From assembly GCA_036250195.1 (NCBI GenBank), contig JAVHZZ010000004.1, positions 140,339,229 through 140,403,228 of the forward strand: DNA of 64,000 nucleotides, read 5' to 3'. Below, piece after piece: positions 22,946 to 35,766 of the stretch. Origin of the DNA: Mixophyes australis. Its lineage: Eukaryota > Chordata > Amphibia > Anura > Limnodynastidae. The notes beneath the pieces were generated by a model. It was not told the DNA's origin. It ran no database searches and was given only the letters and a program-made list of their open reading frames with translations. The number at the start of each line of letters is the position of its first letter. Position 1 is the stretch's first letter. Made by a program: the position numbers and the translations under genes.

Positions 22946-25196
22946 ATACCTCTCTTCATTCCCAAGAACTTCACACAAGCCCACACCTCCACTAATACTT
23001 GATTGGAAAAGAATGTTTTGTTTTTTTCATGCACTTTCACAGCTTTGTGTGGCTGTCAGTGATACAATAAGCTGTATTGACAGAACTTGTTTGCCCCCTA
23101 TGCCGCCAAAGAGGTCTGCAGATATTTCAAGACAATGTGTAGATCTCCTCCAAAGAAAATATTAAAGATGCTGTAAATCCCTAAATATACCAATATATCG
23201 ATCAGGTGAAAAAATTAAAAGAACAATGCCAAGCATCCAATTTTTAATTATATAAAATTTGCAAATGTTTTAGTGGTAAAGGTCTAAATCTTGGCCACAC
23301 TCCTTGCTGGGTTTCAGTGAGGATCCAGCCCTAGGATGTTCCCTTATGTTTTGGGGACACTGATGCAGCACCTTAAATAACTGGAACAGATGGAAAATAA
23401 TCTGATGATAAATCTGTAATGGAACAGTGGAGAGCATGCATTCTGAAAATTTGTTTGCACCACCCCTTTGGGATAATTGTATATAGTCAAAAAATTACAC
23501 CCTGTAATTTCAGCAGAGTGAATACGGCTGTTTCTATACATGCCTTTAGACCTGGATATACATTGAATTGCATAGGTGTTTGCATAGAACACTGTGAAGT
23601 GAGATGACAGATCTATCCATTTTGTTGCTGGTCCTGTTTACCAACCTGTCCTGTAAATTGAAATATCTGCTTATCCAGGGGCTTGATTAATAACTCCATA
23701 GGTGCCTTGTCTATAGGTGCCTGATCTCTGACCTGAATGCCAGAGCTGTCTGGCCCTGTAGATGTCATTATACACACCCATGGGAATCATTATACTCTGG
23801 TAAAATGTCCATTACATTCCTATCTATCTATCTATCTCTTAACCCAGAAAATCCCTGATGTTACTCTGATTACTTCCAAGATGATTAATCCGTTCATGAA
23901 AGCATTGTTTTTGCCAACAGGAGGATGGAAAAAAAACATTCAAGTGTTTATGGCTAACGGATTGAATGTTGTTTTCCATCCCCCTGTTGCCACTGCTTTG
24001 TGGACTTCATGTAGGACCCATACAAACTTCAAGTGTGATCTTGCATTTGATGTCATCTCCTCTCTAATTATGGCTTAGGTATTATAAACAGCCCATTAGG
24101 AAGGGGTGTTGCATCAAATGCAAGTTCAAACTCCAGATTGCAATGCTGTCCTCCACATTGCAACCACAGCCCTTACATTGTGAGAGCTGCTGGAAGCATG
24201 TAGTGTGCACTGTATTGAAGGACTTGCTAGGGCATTAATAGACTACAGCCCATAAGCAACACATAAAGTGTGTTTCAGGTGTAGAAACTCTTTTCACAAA
24301 CAAAGCATAAGTGCATTGTTATTTGGTTAGGTCTTGTTGTAATAAGTGTCAAACGAAAATCAGTCATTTTGTTTTTCTCTTTATGCCTGAGATGAACTTT
24401 CATGAATGGACTTGAATCTCTTTAGTCATGCCGGAATGACCTCAACACCAATTGAATGTGGTGATTTTGCTTAAATTTTTTATATGTCAATATTTTATTT
24501 GTACTATATCGTCATTCCCATCTGTATGTGCTACAAGTCTTGTCCACTTTGCTTCCTTATAAGTTTTGCTGTCCTGGTGCTTCAATTTATTTTAAACATT
24601 GTTTCTCACCATTCAAAATGTTCTCATGCACAAAATTGGTTCCATCTTTGAGACCCTTTTCACTATATTTATTAATATGTTGTCCATAGCAAACAGTCCA
24701 ATTTATGGACTCTAATAACTGAATTGTTGCTATGGGTTACAGCGCATGTGTTTTTTTCGATATGCCCTTTTATCTTTTATGAATGAGGGACTCTTATGGA
24801 CCCTACAAAATGTTAAGTATAAAGTTATCATTTAATAAACAAATCTACAAACACAAATGCACACATGGATGGAAGGCAGGTTGTGGCGTGTGTGTGTGTG
24901 TACACATATCGCTGGGTATTTATACTAAAGAACACATGTCTGAATATGTGTGGATTTATAGGAATACCTCTCCTATTACTATTTTCTATATCATTTTGTA
25001 GATCCACTGGATGTTTGAATATAGTTTTATATTTGGATTACAACATAGAAGACATAGCTGCCTAACCCAAGCACCAAGCCCATCCCCACAGTGTTTTTCT
25101 TGATCATTATCCATCTTTGTAACACAATGAGACTGGGCTTTTTTTCTGCTGTTCTGTGATATTTGTATAGTTTGTAGGGAAACAAATGTAATTAAA
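22946..25196 (+). other. USP3: USP3 probable 3' untranslated region
   Basis: AT-rich sequence after the stop with no coding potential and no recognisable transposon. The first canonical AATAAA is at 24834-24839. An ATTAAA at 25191-25196 is an alternative end, and earlier weaker ATTAAA sites occur near 23161. Which site is used cannot be decided from sequence alone. A small TATC run is at 23821-23836 and a short GT run at 24887-24900. Confidence 0.55.
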
Positions 25197-28100
25197 ATGA
25201 ATTCTGTGCATCAAATAGCAGTCTGCCGATATTTTCTCAGGATATTTTTCTGAAATATATCATTGGGGTGGGGGTTGTTCTAATTATCATGTGCTGTAAA
25301 CTTAAGCTATTTCATACAGACTGACATAACCCTTACTATAAACATCTGATAGAAATTGATGGCATGAGATACTGCATTTTGTGACAAACAAACTGCATAA
25401 TGATGACCATTAAAATGGAATTCTTCAATGGGAATGTATGTAAATTATTCTTTATTTATGGGGTGCCACAAGATTTCCGCAGCGCAGTACATAATACAGA
25501 CAGTAGACCATACAGGGTAAAACAGTACAGAACAATAAACAAATAAAGCTCTAAAAGCTCCAAGTATAACTAGATACATTTATTTTCCTTTAAAATTTTC
25601 CTAATAGACTGCTAAGCAGAGTCTCTGGACTGTGACACTACATGAGCATCTTAAATCTGAAACTGCCAGCCAATGAGCAGATCTAGTTTTCAAGATTCTA
25701 TAGTATTGTTGAGATGTAATCTTTTGAGTTCAGTAACTGTTTGTTTATTTGTAAGTTAACATTTTAGTTTGTTTTTAATTGTATTTGTTGATAGGTGTGT
25801 TTTTTTGTTTTGTTTTTTTAAGGGGAAGGGTTTATTAAGCCCTAAAGTAGCCATCTTCACTGTAGGTTTGTGAAGCACACACTTTAACATATTAAACAGC
25901 CACATTTCTACAAGTGTTTCCGGAGAGCAGTGTAAACTGACGCCTCCTGCCCACTTCCTGGGTGACATGGGTAGAGCTTAATGATGCAGTTCTCAAAATC
26001 TTAGCAGCCTTTTAATGCAGAAGATAAGACACAATGTTCTGCATATAAAACACAGATATTGGTTTGCAAGTAAACTAGGTTCTGCATTTTAAACCTATAT
26101 ACCTGCAGCCAGACCGCACCTCACAATCTTACTCCAATCGCATCTTTTTTTCCCTCCTACTCCTATCTGTACTCCCTCTACCTTATGATCACATTATTTC
26201 ATCTAATCCATATAAATTAATCTCCTTCCTATATCATACACTTTGATTTTATGTCAACCCCAACCCTTCTTCCCCATAGTTCCTTTCCATACATTCCACC
26301 TTCTTTCTATATAATTTAATTTTCAATATTATTTTGTTCCATTTGCTCCAATTGCTTGTCATTCCCTCTAGCTTTATATCGCCATACTTTTCCATCTCCC
26401 CCCTATATTATTACATGGTCCCCTTGTCTTTCCACCTGCCTCCTAAAATATTTAATCTTTCCCCATATATCATCTTTCCCATATTGTAATCAGATCACCA
26501 CCAGCCATATACTATTTTTTTTTTTTTATTAATAACCTGTCCGTAATAACAATGCATACACTATTATCTTATCAAAGCAACAAGTAATGAAAGTACATAG
26601 TATTATAAACCAGTGTAATACAAAGTTTATACACTCATCTAAACTAGCGATGATAGTCTATAGTTTATACATTTTATCTTTACCAGTGATGATATATAGT
26701 TTCTAATCCTATCGTAGTGACCGTAGAAAAAAAAGTTGAATATAGTCAGGTGTTTAGTTGGATTCACGTGGCTCGTGTATTATAGTAGACTTTGTTTTTA
26801 ACAATTACCATCAGTTTCCATAGAAAATATTTTTGGATCTGGGTATTGCTTGCATTTCAACTGTTGTCATCTTTCCATTGTGAGGCTTATTGCCACATAG
26901 CATGGCTGAGATAGGGTGTTTGATTTTAGATGTTATTAATAGTAATAATGCTTCCCTTGTATTTCAAATTAATTATCAATATTATATGTACCTTTGGTGT
27001 GTGTGTACTGTCCAAAATGCGTGCCAGATTTTTCCCCACTCTCCAAGCCTATCCTTCTTAAACAGCCTCTACCATCACTTCCTGCCTTTGTTGTGGTACC
27101 GGTGAAGGAGATGGATTGCTCCCCATAGGTGTGACAATGCTTAGAGGAAAAGGGAAATAAAACCCTTGCACGTAGACAAGCGCTCTCTGTACTGGTGCTG
27201 TGGTTCTCCATTAAGTTATCACAAAGCTCTGCACCACCTGCTTCGGGGGAGCTTGTCTACTTGGAAGGTGCTTCCAATAGACAGACATACACACGTGTGA
27301 AGCCGATTTTAGGGCTGAGGGGACACAGCTGATATCGGTTATTTCTGTTGGTGCAGAAGGGGAGAAGAGGAGATGGCTGTAGCGTAATTTTAATAATATG
27401 GCCATGTCCATGCTATTTTATTTTTTTTTCCCTTGCTTACCAATGAGTAAAGTAGATGGTGAGACCACCGGTGGTCCTGCAACTGCTGTCTCCCTCCCAC
27501 ACCACATGCAGCATCATGGATTCTCTGAAGTTGACCCAAATATAAAAATACAATACATTTTTAAAATGCTAATACACTATTTCTGAGAGGGGCTTTTGGA
27601 GCTGCAGCTCTAGGACCCAATGATAATGCAGCCCTGCGTGAGATATATGTAATCTGTCTCCCTTACTTTCTTGCTGGCAATTGTTTCAGATGTCCAGGCT
27701 GTAATGGCTTTTCATTGTCTGTAAAATAATAACAAAAATAAGAATACCCTCAGGTCTAATAACCTCCCCCATATATATTTCTGAATGCTCACACACTAAG
27801 GCTGAATACACTACCGTTTTTTTCACCCGATTATTGGGCCAATCGAAGCATAAATGACCGTTCAGCCTGATATGGCATTAGTGTGTACACTCACGGTCAT
27901 CATTCCAAAGCACATAGTATCATTTGATTTTATAAACAGACTGTAAATTTCTGAACGATTAAATGATGTTGGGCAAATTACGCAGTGTGTAGGCAGTCGC
28001 GACCAGCAGTGTAAGCAGATCTCCATAGAGTTTACAGAGTCACAATCTTTTCAGCAAATGGTTATGACAGATGAAGAAAAATCTGAAGGTAAGTCTTGTA

Positions 28101-28560
28101 AAACGTGTATAGTGTGTACTCATGCATTAACATGTTGACCGGGCTTTCAGTAGTTGGTAAAAACATTGATATCGTATTGGGAGAAATTTTCTGTAGTATG
28201 TATCCAACCTTCTATTAAACAACTTTCGTATCGGTTATAATGGGCCTTTCAAAATAGTTGTTTGTATTTAAAACATCGACGAAAAAAAAAACCAACAAAT
28301 TATAATTTAAAAATGTTGGGAATGCACATTTTTTGGGTAATGACAAGGTATTCAGATGCCTCTTTTGTGTTTAGTATTAGCAGCTCTATTGCTTGTTCTC
28401 TCTGGCTGGCATCAGGCACTAAGGAAAGTTATGCAAAACACTGCTAGGTGGGGAGGCAGCACAGCAAAGCTGCTCTGACTGAGCAGGTGCAAAAAATGGA
28501 CATAAAGTAGTGAAAAAAAAAGTTACATATGGTCTTTATCAATATCCCCCGCTCATGCCA
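25197..28560. other. Intergenic DNA between USP3 and FBXL22, part 1
   Basis: No gene recognised. An L2/SINE-type tail fragment in minus orientation (tttatggggtgccacaag ... gcagcgcagtac) lies at about 25447-25500. A strongly pyrimidine-rich stretch, almost free of G, lies at about 26124-26480. A T run at 26516-26527 may be the poly(A) end of a minus-strand LINE. Other open frames look random. Confidence 0.45.
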
Positions 28561-28564
28561 TTTA

Positions 28565-28640
28565 CTCATCATCATCATCATCATCATCATTTATTTATAT
28601 AGCGCCAACATATTCCGTAGCGCTTTACAATTTTGATTCC
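28565..28640 (-). repeat. L2-type tail fragment with ATC microsatellite
   Basis: A run of atc repeats is followed by tttatttatatagcgccaac and tccgtagcgctttacaatt. Its reverse complement equals the 3' tail of the L2 copy ending at 48316. Only the extreme 3' end is present. Confidence 0.75.
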
Positions 28641-28848
28641 TCTTTGAACTGCCTTCTTCCCTGGGAGTTCTTCGTCATGAATTTAATCAGTGGTGTTTCA
28701 CTTTCAAATTTTAGATTTCCTGGTTTCAAACTCTAAAATCCCAGATCAAAATTGGTAGTGGAAATGCTGGGTACATACACAAAATTATACATTTAACATG
28801 GAAGCTAACAATACTAACTTTCTTGTGTTCTTTCTTTAATGTTTGCAG

Positions 28849-28968
28849 TCTGCAATGAAGCTGGTGTCAAGACAGCTGGACGCACGGCTCATTATTCATA
28901 AGAACCACATGAGGATTTTTGCGGTCGTTCTCTGCTCCATTTGGCTCAGCCAGGTCTGGTGGTCATGA
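28849..28968 (+). other. Small open frame behind a good acceptor site (speculative)
   Basis: After tttaatgtttgcag (ending 28848) an ATG at 28855 opens a 37-codon frame to TGA at 28966-28968. It begins MKLVSRQLDARLIIHKNHMR and then has a hydrophobic stretch (IFAVVLCSIWLSQVWW) that could span or anchor in a membrane. A possible donor gtctgg lies at 28954. I do not recognise the peptide. It may be chance, a non-coding exon or part of an unidentified repeat. Confidence 0.15.
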
Positions 28969-29880
28969 TAAGGTCATCATGACAAAATAGCCCTGTAGTC
29001 CCACACCACCTTGCACATGCACTGCTAAAAATCTAATTTTTTGAGGGGTGATTTGAAGGTAAAACCTTTTATACAAGTTAAAATGACCAGTGTTTCACAA
29101 TTTCCTAAAAACCCATGAAAAATATTATAAGGGGAATCACTGGATGTCTCTGTACTTTAGATCTAAACATTTCTAGGGAGGTGGTTTAGAAAGTATCTAT
29201 CACAATACATAATAATACATTGGAAACAATGGGGAAAGAGAAGAGGCAAACCTTTGCCTTGTAAAAGCCTATAGTGAAATGCGCGTTGGCGTTTGCTTGC
29301 TGCATATGTCCGAGTAATTTAATGATCTAATCTGATTATTGAAATCATAGGGTCTGGTTATCAAGTGGAGACCTGATAGGGATTTTAATAGAGACAGTAT
29401 TAAGGAAACTGCTAAGTCAGACTGAAGACTGATTATGAAGCGTATGAATGACTCTGATTGCTAACCTCTGGGAGGTCTGGAGGGACGCTAGATTGGTCTA
29501 CATACGTGGTCGTTAATTAAGAATCTATATAGTGATCCTACGTACCACTTTATAGAGGAGTTTGATTATCTGCCCTTGTGATCGAATGTATAAAAGGTTG
29601 CAAACGATTGTAACAGTTTATCAAAGAAAGCTGCTATTACAGTAAGATCATAGGAAGATCATTAAGAATACAGAGGATTAGCATGACAATATAAACATGA
29701 AGTTGACATTTTAAACAACTTCAAAATAGATGAGATCTTACTTGGATCACATTAATGGAGTATTAGCTTCATAGAATATATTGTTGATCCAATTTAAGAC
29801 TAGTAATTTCTCTTGAATGACTAGTGGTTTATTACTGACACATAAGGATATCTACTGCAGTGGGACAGCAGGGTAGTTCT
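28969..29880. other. Intergenic DNA, unclassified repeat-like sequence
   Basis: No gene recognised. Around 29262-29300 the text cctatagtgaaatgcgcgttggcg has the look of a dispersed amphibian repeat, but I cannot name the family. Confidence 0.3.
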
Positions 29881-30910
29881 TTTTATACCTTCTTAACAGT
29901 TATATCATCCTCCTATCCCGCTCTCCCTCTCTGTAACTGATTTTGATTTTTTTCTCCGACAAAATTGAGGCCATCAGACTTGATATCTCCTCCTCCCTTC
30001 CCTCTCCTGCTTCTCTCTTCGCTCCTCCCTCTTCCTGCATCCCACCCTGGTGCTCCTTCCGCCCTAATACGGGCGATTGAAGTCAACTCCCTCATTCTTT
30101 TCTCTCGCCCTGCCACCTGGATCCCATCACCTCTCACCTTCTCCGCTCCCTCTCCCCCACTGTCTGTGGTTATTTAGCTCACCTCTTCAACCTGACTCCT
30201 CTGGCACTGTCTCCTCCTCCTTCAAACATGCCCTTATCACGCCTATTCTAAAATAAAAACAATCTTGATCCCACCTCACTCGCCAACTACCACCCCATTT
30301 CACTTCTCCCCTATGCCTCTTAACTTCTCGAGCGAATTGTCTGCAACCGCCTCACCTGTCACCTCTCGGACAATTCCCTCTTTGACCCTTTCCAATCTGG
30401 CTTCCGCCCCCCTCCACTCCACTGAAACCGCCCTCACCAACGTAACTAATGATCTCCTCTCTGCTAAATCCAGGGGTCACTTCTCCCTCCTGGACCTATC
30501 CACAGCCTTTGACACCGTAGACCACCCCCTCCTCTTGCAGACCCTTTAGTCTCTCGGTCTCTCTGGCTCTGTCCTCACTTGGTTCACCTCTTACCTCGCC
30601 AACCGCTCTTTCTCTGTTTCCATGTCCAAGACATCCTCCCCCCCCCCCAATCTGTCCACCCTCCCTATAGGATGTTTGCTCGTATGAAGCCGGGCCTTCC
30701 TCCCTCCTGTCTCTCTACCTTCTCTTCTGCTCCAACTTCAACATATTTGCTTTGCCTAGAGCCTCTGAAGTCTTGGTGCTACTCGTTTTTATTGTTTTGT
30801 ACTGTTATTCCCTGTACTGTCCATTGTTTGTACTGTGTACGGCGCTGCGGAAACCTTGTGGCGCCTTATAAATAAACAACGATGATAATAATAATAAATA
30901 AATGATGATG
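29880..30910 (+). mobile_element. L2 LINE fragment with internal deletion
   Basis: RT text in several frames: [11 protein letters not shown], then [20 protein letters not shown] and DPFQSGFRP at about 30285-30410. [19 protein letters not shown] segment lies at about 30492-30549, and WFTSYLANRSFS further on. After a deletion the copy jumps to the tail gtacggcgctgcggaaacc...ataaataaa at 30837-30875, then AAT/ATG microsatellite. The frames are broken. C-rich text matches the base bias of the other L2 copy at 47.1-48.3 kb. Confidence 0.75.
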
Positions 30911-31515
30911 AATAATAATATTATACTTCCAGTGTGATTACCAATCACTATTTCCTTTTTTAATATTTCGCTATATTTTGTTTTAAGTTAATCAATAAGT
31001 TATTTTTTATAATTGGATTATCAAGTTTCAAGTGAAATTAAGAGTGCCCTTACAACACATTTTCTTCTCTTTCCCTTTTGTTTCTAATGTAATTGAGTAT
31101 GTGTGGATGCACCTCCCCTTGTATAGTATTAGCAAATACATCTGTATTTACTTAGAGGGGTTAATACTCGGTGCGGAGTAGTTTGTTTTTTCTACATAAA
31201 ACATTAAGAACCTTTATATAAGAAAAGGTATGAACTCCTAGCTAGTTTATAACAACACTTGTTAGAACCAGCAATGGATGGATTAAACCTCATCCTTGAA
31301 ACTGTGGATAGAGAAATGTAACTTGCTTTTCACTTACCCCTAATGGCTAAATGTGTATCTAGAACCATTTCCTTTGACTGTATAATTCATATATATGATA
31401 CCATAAGTGTAGTGCAATGATCTGAACATCAGAAATATTACAGCAGTCTGACAGAAATCTTCTCCCAGCATATATTTCTCTTGAACATCCTTATTATGGA
31501 CACTGGATTATTATG
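30911..31515. other. Intergenic DNA, nothing recognised
   Basis: AT-rich sequence without gene, repeat boundary or RNA signal that I can support. Confidence 0.5.
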
Positions 31516-31523
31516 GTACAAAG

Positions 31524-34500
31524 CAGGGCCGGACTGGCCACCTGGCACTTCTGGCAAATGCCAGAAGGGCCGATGGCTAGATGGGCCAGCCCGACACTTC
31601 CTGGTGGCTGGCTCCTCTCCAGGAACCAGCCACCTCTGTTACGCGCCGGATGAGGACTTCTCTGCTCCCTTCCGCATCTGCATTGTGCCCTGCAATCTGG
31701 ACAACATTGCCAGATTTTCGCGGGGGTGGTGGTGCTGCGAGTTGAGAGAGCCAGGGGGGGAAGAGGTACAGGGAGAGGACTGAGTGAGCCATGGAAAAAA
31801 GGGGGTGCAGATAGAGGGGTGAGAGCCAGGGAAAAAGGGGGTGCAGATAGAGGGGTGAGAGCCAGGGAAAAAGGGGGTGCAGATAGAGGGGTGAGAGCCA
31901 TGGATAAAGGGGTGTAGATAGAGGGGTGAGAGCCATGGATAAAGGGGTATAGATAGAGGGGTGAGAGCCATGGATAAAGGGGTATAGATAGAGGGGTGAG
32001 AGCCATGGATAAAGGGGTATAGATAGAGGGGTGAGAGCCATGGATAAAGGGGTATAGATAGAGGGGTGAGAGCCAAGAATAAAGGGGTGTAGATAGAGGG
32101 GTGAGAGTCATGGATAAAGGGGTGTAGATAGAGGGGTGAGAGCCATGGATAAAGGGTTGTAGATCGAGGGGTGAGAGCCATGGATAAAGGGTTGTAGATC
32201 GAGGGGTGAGAGCCATGGATAAAGGGTTGTAGATCGAGGGGTGAGAGCCAATGGGGAAGAGGTGCAGGGAGAGGATTGAGAGAACCAGGGGGGAAGAGGT
32301 GCAGCGAGAGGACTGAGAGAGCCATGGCAAAAGGAGGTGCAGATAGAGGGCTAAGAGCCAGGGAAAAAGGAGGTGCAGATAGAGGGCTGAGAGCCAGGGA
32401 AAAAGGAGGTGCAGATAGAGGGCTGAGAGCCAGGGATAAAGGAGTGTAGATAGAGGGGTGAAAGTCATGCATAAAGGGGTGTAGATCGGGTGTGAGGGGT
32501 GAGAGCCAGGGAGAAAGGGGGTGCAGGGAGAGGGGTGAGAGCCAGTGGGGAAGGGGGTGTAGGAAGAGGGGTGAGAGCCAGGGAGAAAGGGGGTGCAGGG
32601 AGAGGGGTGAGAGCCAGGGAAAAAGGGGGTGCAGGGAGAGGGGTGAGAGCTAGGGGAAAAGGGGGTGCAGATAGAGGGGTGAGAGCCAGGGAAAAAGGAG
32701 GTGTAGATAGAGGGGTGAGAGCCAGGGAAAAAGGAGGTGCAGATAGAGGGGTGAGAGCCAGGGAAAAAGGAGGTGCAGATAGAGGGGTGAGAGCCAGGGA
32801 AAAAGGAGGTGCAGATAGAGGGGTGAGAGCCAGGGAAAAAGGAGGTGCAGATAGAGGGGTGAGAGCCAGGGAAAAATGAGGTGAAGATAGAGGGGTGAGA
32901 GCCAGGGAAAAAGGTGCAGATAGAGGGGTGAGAGAGCCAAGGGGGAAGGGGGTGCAGGAAGAGGGGTGAGAGCCAGTGGGGAAGGGGGTGCAGGAAGAGG
33001 GGTGAGAGAGCCAGGGGGGTAGGGGGTGCAGGAAGAGGGGTGAGAGAGCCAGGGGGGTAGGGGGTGCAGGAAGAGGGGTGAGAGAGCCAGGAGGGAACAG
33101 GAAGGGGTGAGAGAGCCAGGGGGGAAGGGGGAGCAGGAAGACATGTGAGAGGGACAAAGGAGAAGATGGTGCAGGGGCATAGGTAAAAGAAAGTGTAAAG
33201 GGAGAGACATTTTAAGAATGGGAATGTCAGGGATGCAGCCATCATAAAACACAAGTAGTAATGAAGAATGGGAATGCACAGAGAGGACAAGAGTTAAAAA
33301 AAAAATTTTTAAAAATCAAGCCTTTATACTCCATTCACTTATATTTTCTATACCCTCACTTCTATATTTCCACTTCGACCACTGCCCTCTGTCCCTGCTC
33401 CCGACTTGCTGTTGAAGCTAACAGCTGCTGATCACTCCTTGCCCAGCGCGCCCAGTAGGAGAACAGAACACAGGATGCCATAATTAGGTAAGTTCATATA
33501 TTTTCTCGTGCGCAATGTGTTTTTAACCATCCTTTGTTGAACTGGGGGCACTACTGTGTATCCAATGACGTTTAAAACACTATGTATTGCTCATTATTGC
33601 ACTGTAATGTTTCTTGCATATTTATCTGTACAGAGATTTTTAATTAAGAGGAAAAAACACTGCTTGTCATAAATTTTATCTGTGATTGTGTCAATATATC
33701 TATTTTTGTTTGCATTGTAAATGGTGTATTGAGTTGCTTCTGGGACTCACACTCTCAGTATCTGATATGCTGTTTTGTCTGGGCACTAATGTATGGCATA
33801 ATGTGATTTGGAGGCACTGTTGTGGCATAATATGACCTGGGGGCACTACGATGTGGCATAATATGAACTGGGAGCACTACGATGTGGCATAATATGAACT
33901 GGGAGCACTAAGGTGTGACATAATATGAACTTTTGCCAAAGTCAAGTCTATCATTGTTAAATATGACGTGGACCCAAATAAGTTACTGTACCGGGGCCCA
34001 AAATTCCTCATCGACCCTGCCTGTAAGTCAAGGGGGTAGACGTCTCCAGGTAAATAATCTAAATTTTTCCTATCTAATCAAACTGATGGATCACATCCAA
34101 TTATCTCTCGCCCAACGCCTCTATCCCCCTTAATTTATATACTGTGTTATTCAAAACGAATAGAAAAGACACATATCCAATTACTGTGGTAATAACAAAA
34201 AAATATTTTCTCTGACATTTTGCTGTAGTTGGAAATACATTTAATGCGGCCGCGTGGGTTCAAATGATCATTCATGAAAATTCTGCCTTTACTATTTAAT
34301 TGACGAAAAAGGGTACCTGTTACCTATATGTGTGTAAGTACTCTGTTGTTGCTATTTTGTGGGAGATTTGAAAAAAGCAAAACATTGGTTTCCAACAGCG
34401 GTGCCTGTATAATTGGTAGTATTGCTGTAGTATGAGGTGGCGTGGTGGTGGCATTGTTGTAGTGTGTTTGGGGCTTAGTATTGCTACTAAGCAGGAGAGG

Positions 34501-34851
34501 GTATTGCTGTAATGTGGGAGGTGATGCTGGTTGCTGTAATGTGGGTGGGTATTGATGTAGTATGAGTGTGTGGGAGGTTATTTATTGCTGTAATTTGGGT
34601 ACTAATAATGTATTGCTATGGTATTTATTGATGTAATCGGGGTGCTAACAATGTAATGTTTTAGGGTCATTAGGAGAAATAAATACCCCCCCCCCACACA
34701 CACACTACATCATGCTGTACTGCACCAGCAACGCATACTGCGCCAGCATCAGTGTGCAACAATATAGTGCATAGAGCCCACAACAGGTGGGCCTGTGTGC
34801 TTTAAATGCCAGGGCTGATTTTTAGTCCCAGTCCGGCCCTGGTACAAAGAG
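31524..34851. mobile_element. hAT-type non-autonomous element 2 (3.3 kb) with minisatellite
   Basis: Both ends carry the same 14-bp inverted repeat CAGGGCCGGACTGG. The element is flanked by an exact 8-bp duplication gtacaaag at 31516-31523 and 34852-34859, typical of hAT insertions. No transposase frame is visible. The interior holds a 1.4-kb 36-bp minisatellite, then AT-rich DNA, a short 33-bp tandem repeat (about 33800-33930: cataatatgaactgggagc units) and GT/TG-rich text. Confidence 0.9.
31745..33145. repeat. 36-bp minisatellite array inside hAT element 2
   Basis: Roughly 38 head-to-tail units of about 36 bp, purine-rich on the plus strand; the core is gtgcagatagaggggtgaga followed by gccagggaaaaaggg. 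Sub-families occur in blocks: 'catggataaagggg' units at 31900-32240, 'cagggaaaaaggag' units at 32690-32880, and 'gcaggaagagg' units at the right end. Since 36 is a multiple of 3, all frames without a stop stay open, giving long false open frames on both strands. Confidence 0.93.
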
Positions 34852-35066
34852 AAGCTACAGCAATTAGGTTTGTTCACATTGGAACATTGAATTTTATGAA
34901 CGTACACCATAACCTTTGGCCAATTTGATGGGTTTGTTTTGAGATCAGAAAAGGTTTTACTTTTAAATCTTTAGCAGTCTTCCCACCAAAATGCTGGCTA
35001 CAGCATATAGTTTGTAGGAGATAGGATGGCTTAAACTTTACACACAATGTTTTTATATAAATCACC

Positions 35067-35362
35067 ATTTATTTATATAGCGCCACTGATTCCGCAGCGC
35101 TGTACAGAGAACTCATTCACATCAGTCCCTGCCCCATTGGAGCTTACAGTCTAAATACACACACACACACTTACACACTTACACATTTAACCTACCAGTA
35201 AATTTTTGCAGTGTGGGAGGAAACCAGAGCACCCGGAGGAAACACACGCAAACACGGTGAGAACATACAAACTCCACACAGTTAAGGACATGGTCGGGAA
35301 TTGAACTCATGACCCCAGTGCTGTGAGGCAGAAGTGCTAACCACTGAGCCACCGTGCTGCCC
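35067..35362 (-). mobile_element. tRNA-derived SINE with L2-like tail, copy 2
   Basis: Same family as 10634-10946. Box A TGGCTCAGTGG is the complement of 35341-35351. Box B AGTTCAATTCC is the complement of 35297-35307. The tail GCGCTATATAAAT is at the low-coordinate end. This copy is slightly closer to tRNA consensus than copy 1. There is no separate tRNA gene here. Confidence 0.82.
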
Positions 35363-35766
35363 AAATGGAATCTTGAATATAATTGCTCTGTTAGGCTGGT
35401 GAGAAATGAGATTTTGCTAAGCTTATGCCATCTTGTTGCCTTATAGCCATTTTGTTCTGTTATAGCTTAAATACAATTAGATGCACCTGTTTTGTAGGAG
35501 TAGTTCATTATTTGCAAGGCTATGCTTATAACCTTGGGCATACTAGACAGGAGATAAGCCAGCCCCCCCCCTCCCCCCTGTGGAGTTCTCCTGTTGATAA
35601 TGAGAGACTGTATTAACATCTGTGTGAAGGGAACATGAGTGGTTAAAACCTTTTGGGGTGTAGTTTTCTGTAATACGTGATTTTTGCTATATAGATAGGG
35701 ACTTGTGACTAATAAAGCAGAGTTTATTGTACACTCAAACCATGCAGTGTATTTAATTCTCTCCAG

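Noticed and set aside
23345..24080. Open frames of 82-113 codons after the USP3 stop
   Set aside because: They lie in the AT-rich 3' UTR, have no family similarity and one contains a simple TATC repeat.
27820..28250. Possible DNA transposon (text with cacactaaggctgaataca at one end and gtagtatgtatccaacct at the other)
   Set aside because: I could not define inverted repeats or a target duplication, so I did not list it as an element.
31745..33145. CRISPR-like look: about 36-bp repeats in a long array
   Set aside because: Units are contiguous with no unique spacers, the genome is vertebrate, and the array lies inside a hAT element.
31494..33290. A 598-codon minus-strand open frame rich in Ser, Pro, Leu and His (and plus-strand frames across the same region)
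   Set aside because: It is the 36-bp minisatellite read in frame. Period divisible by three keeps frames open on both strands; there is no domain, start context or splice logic.
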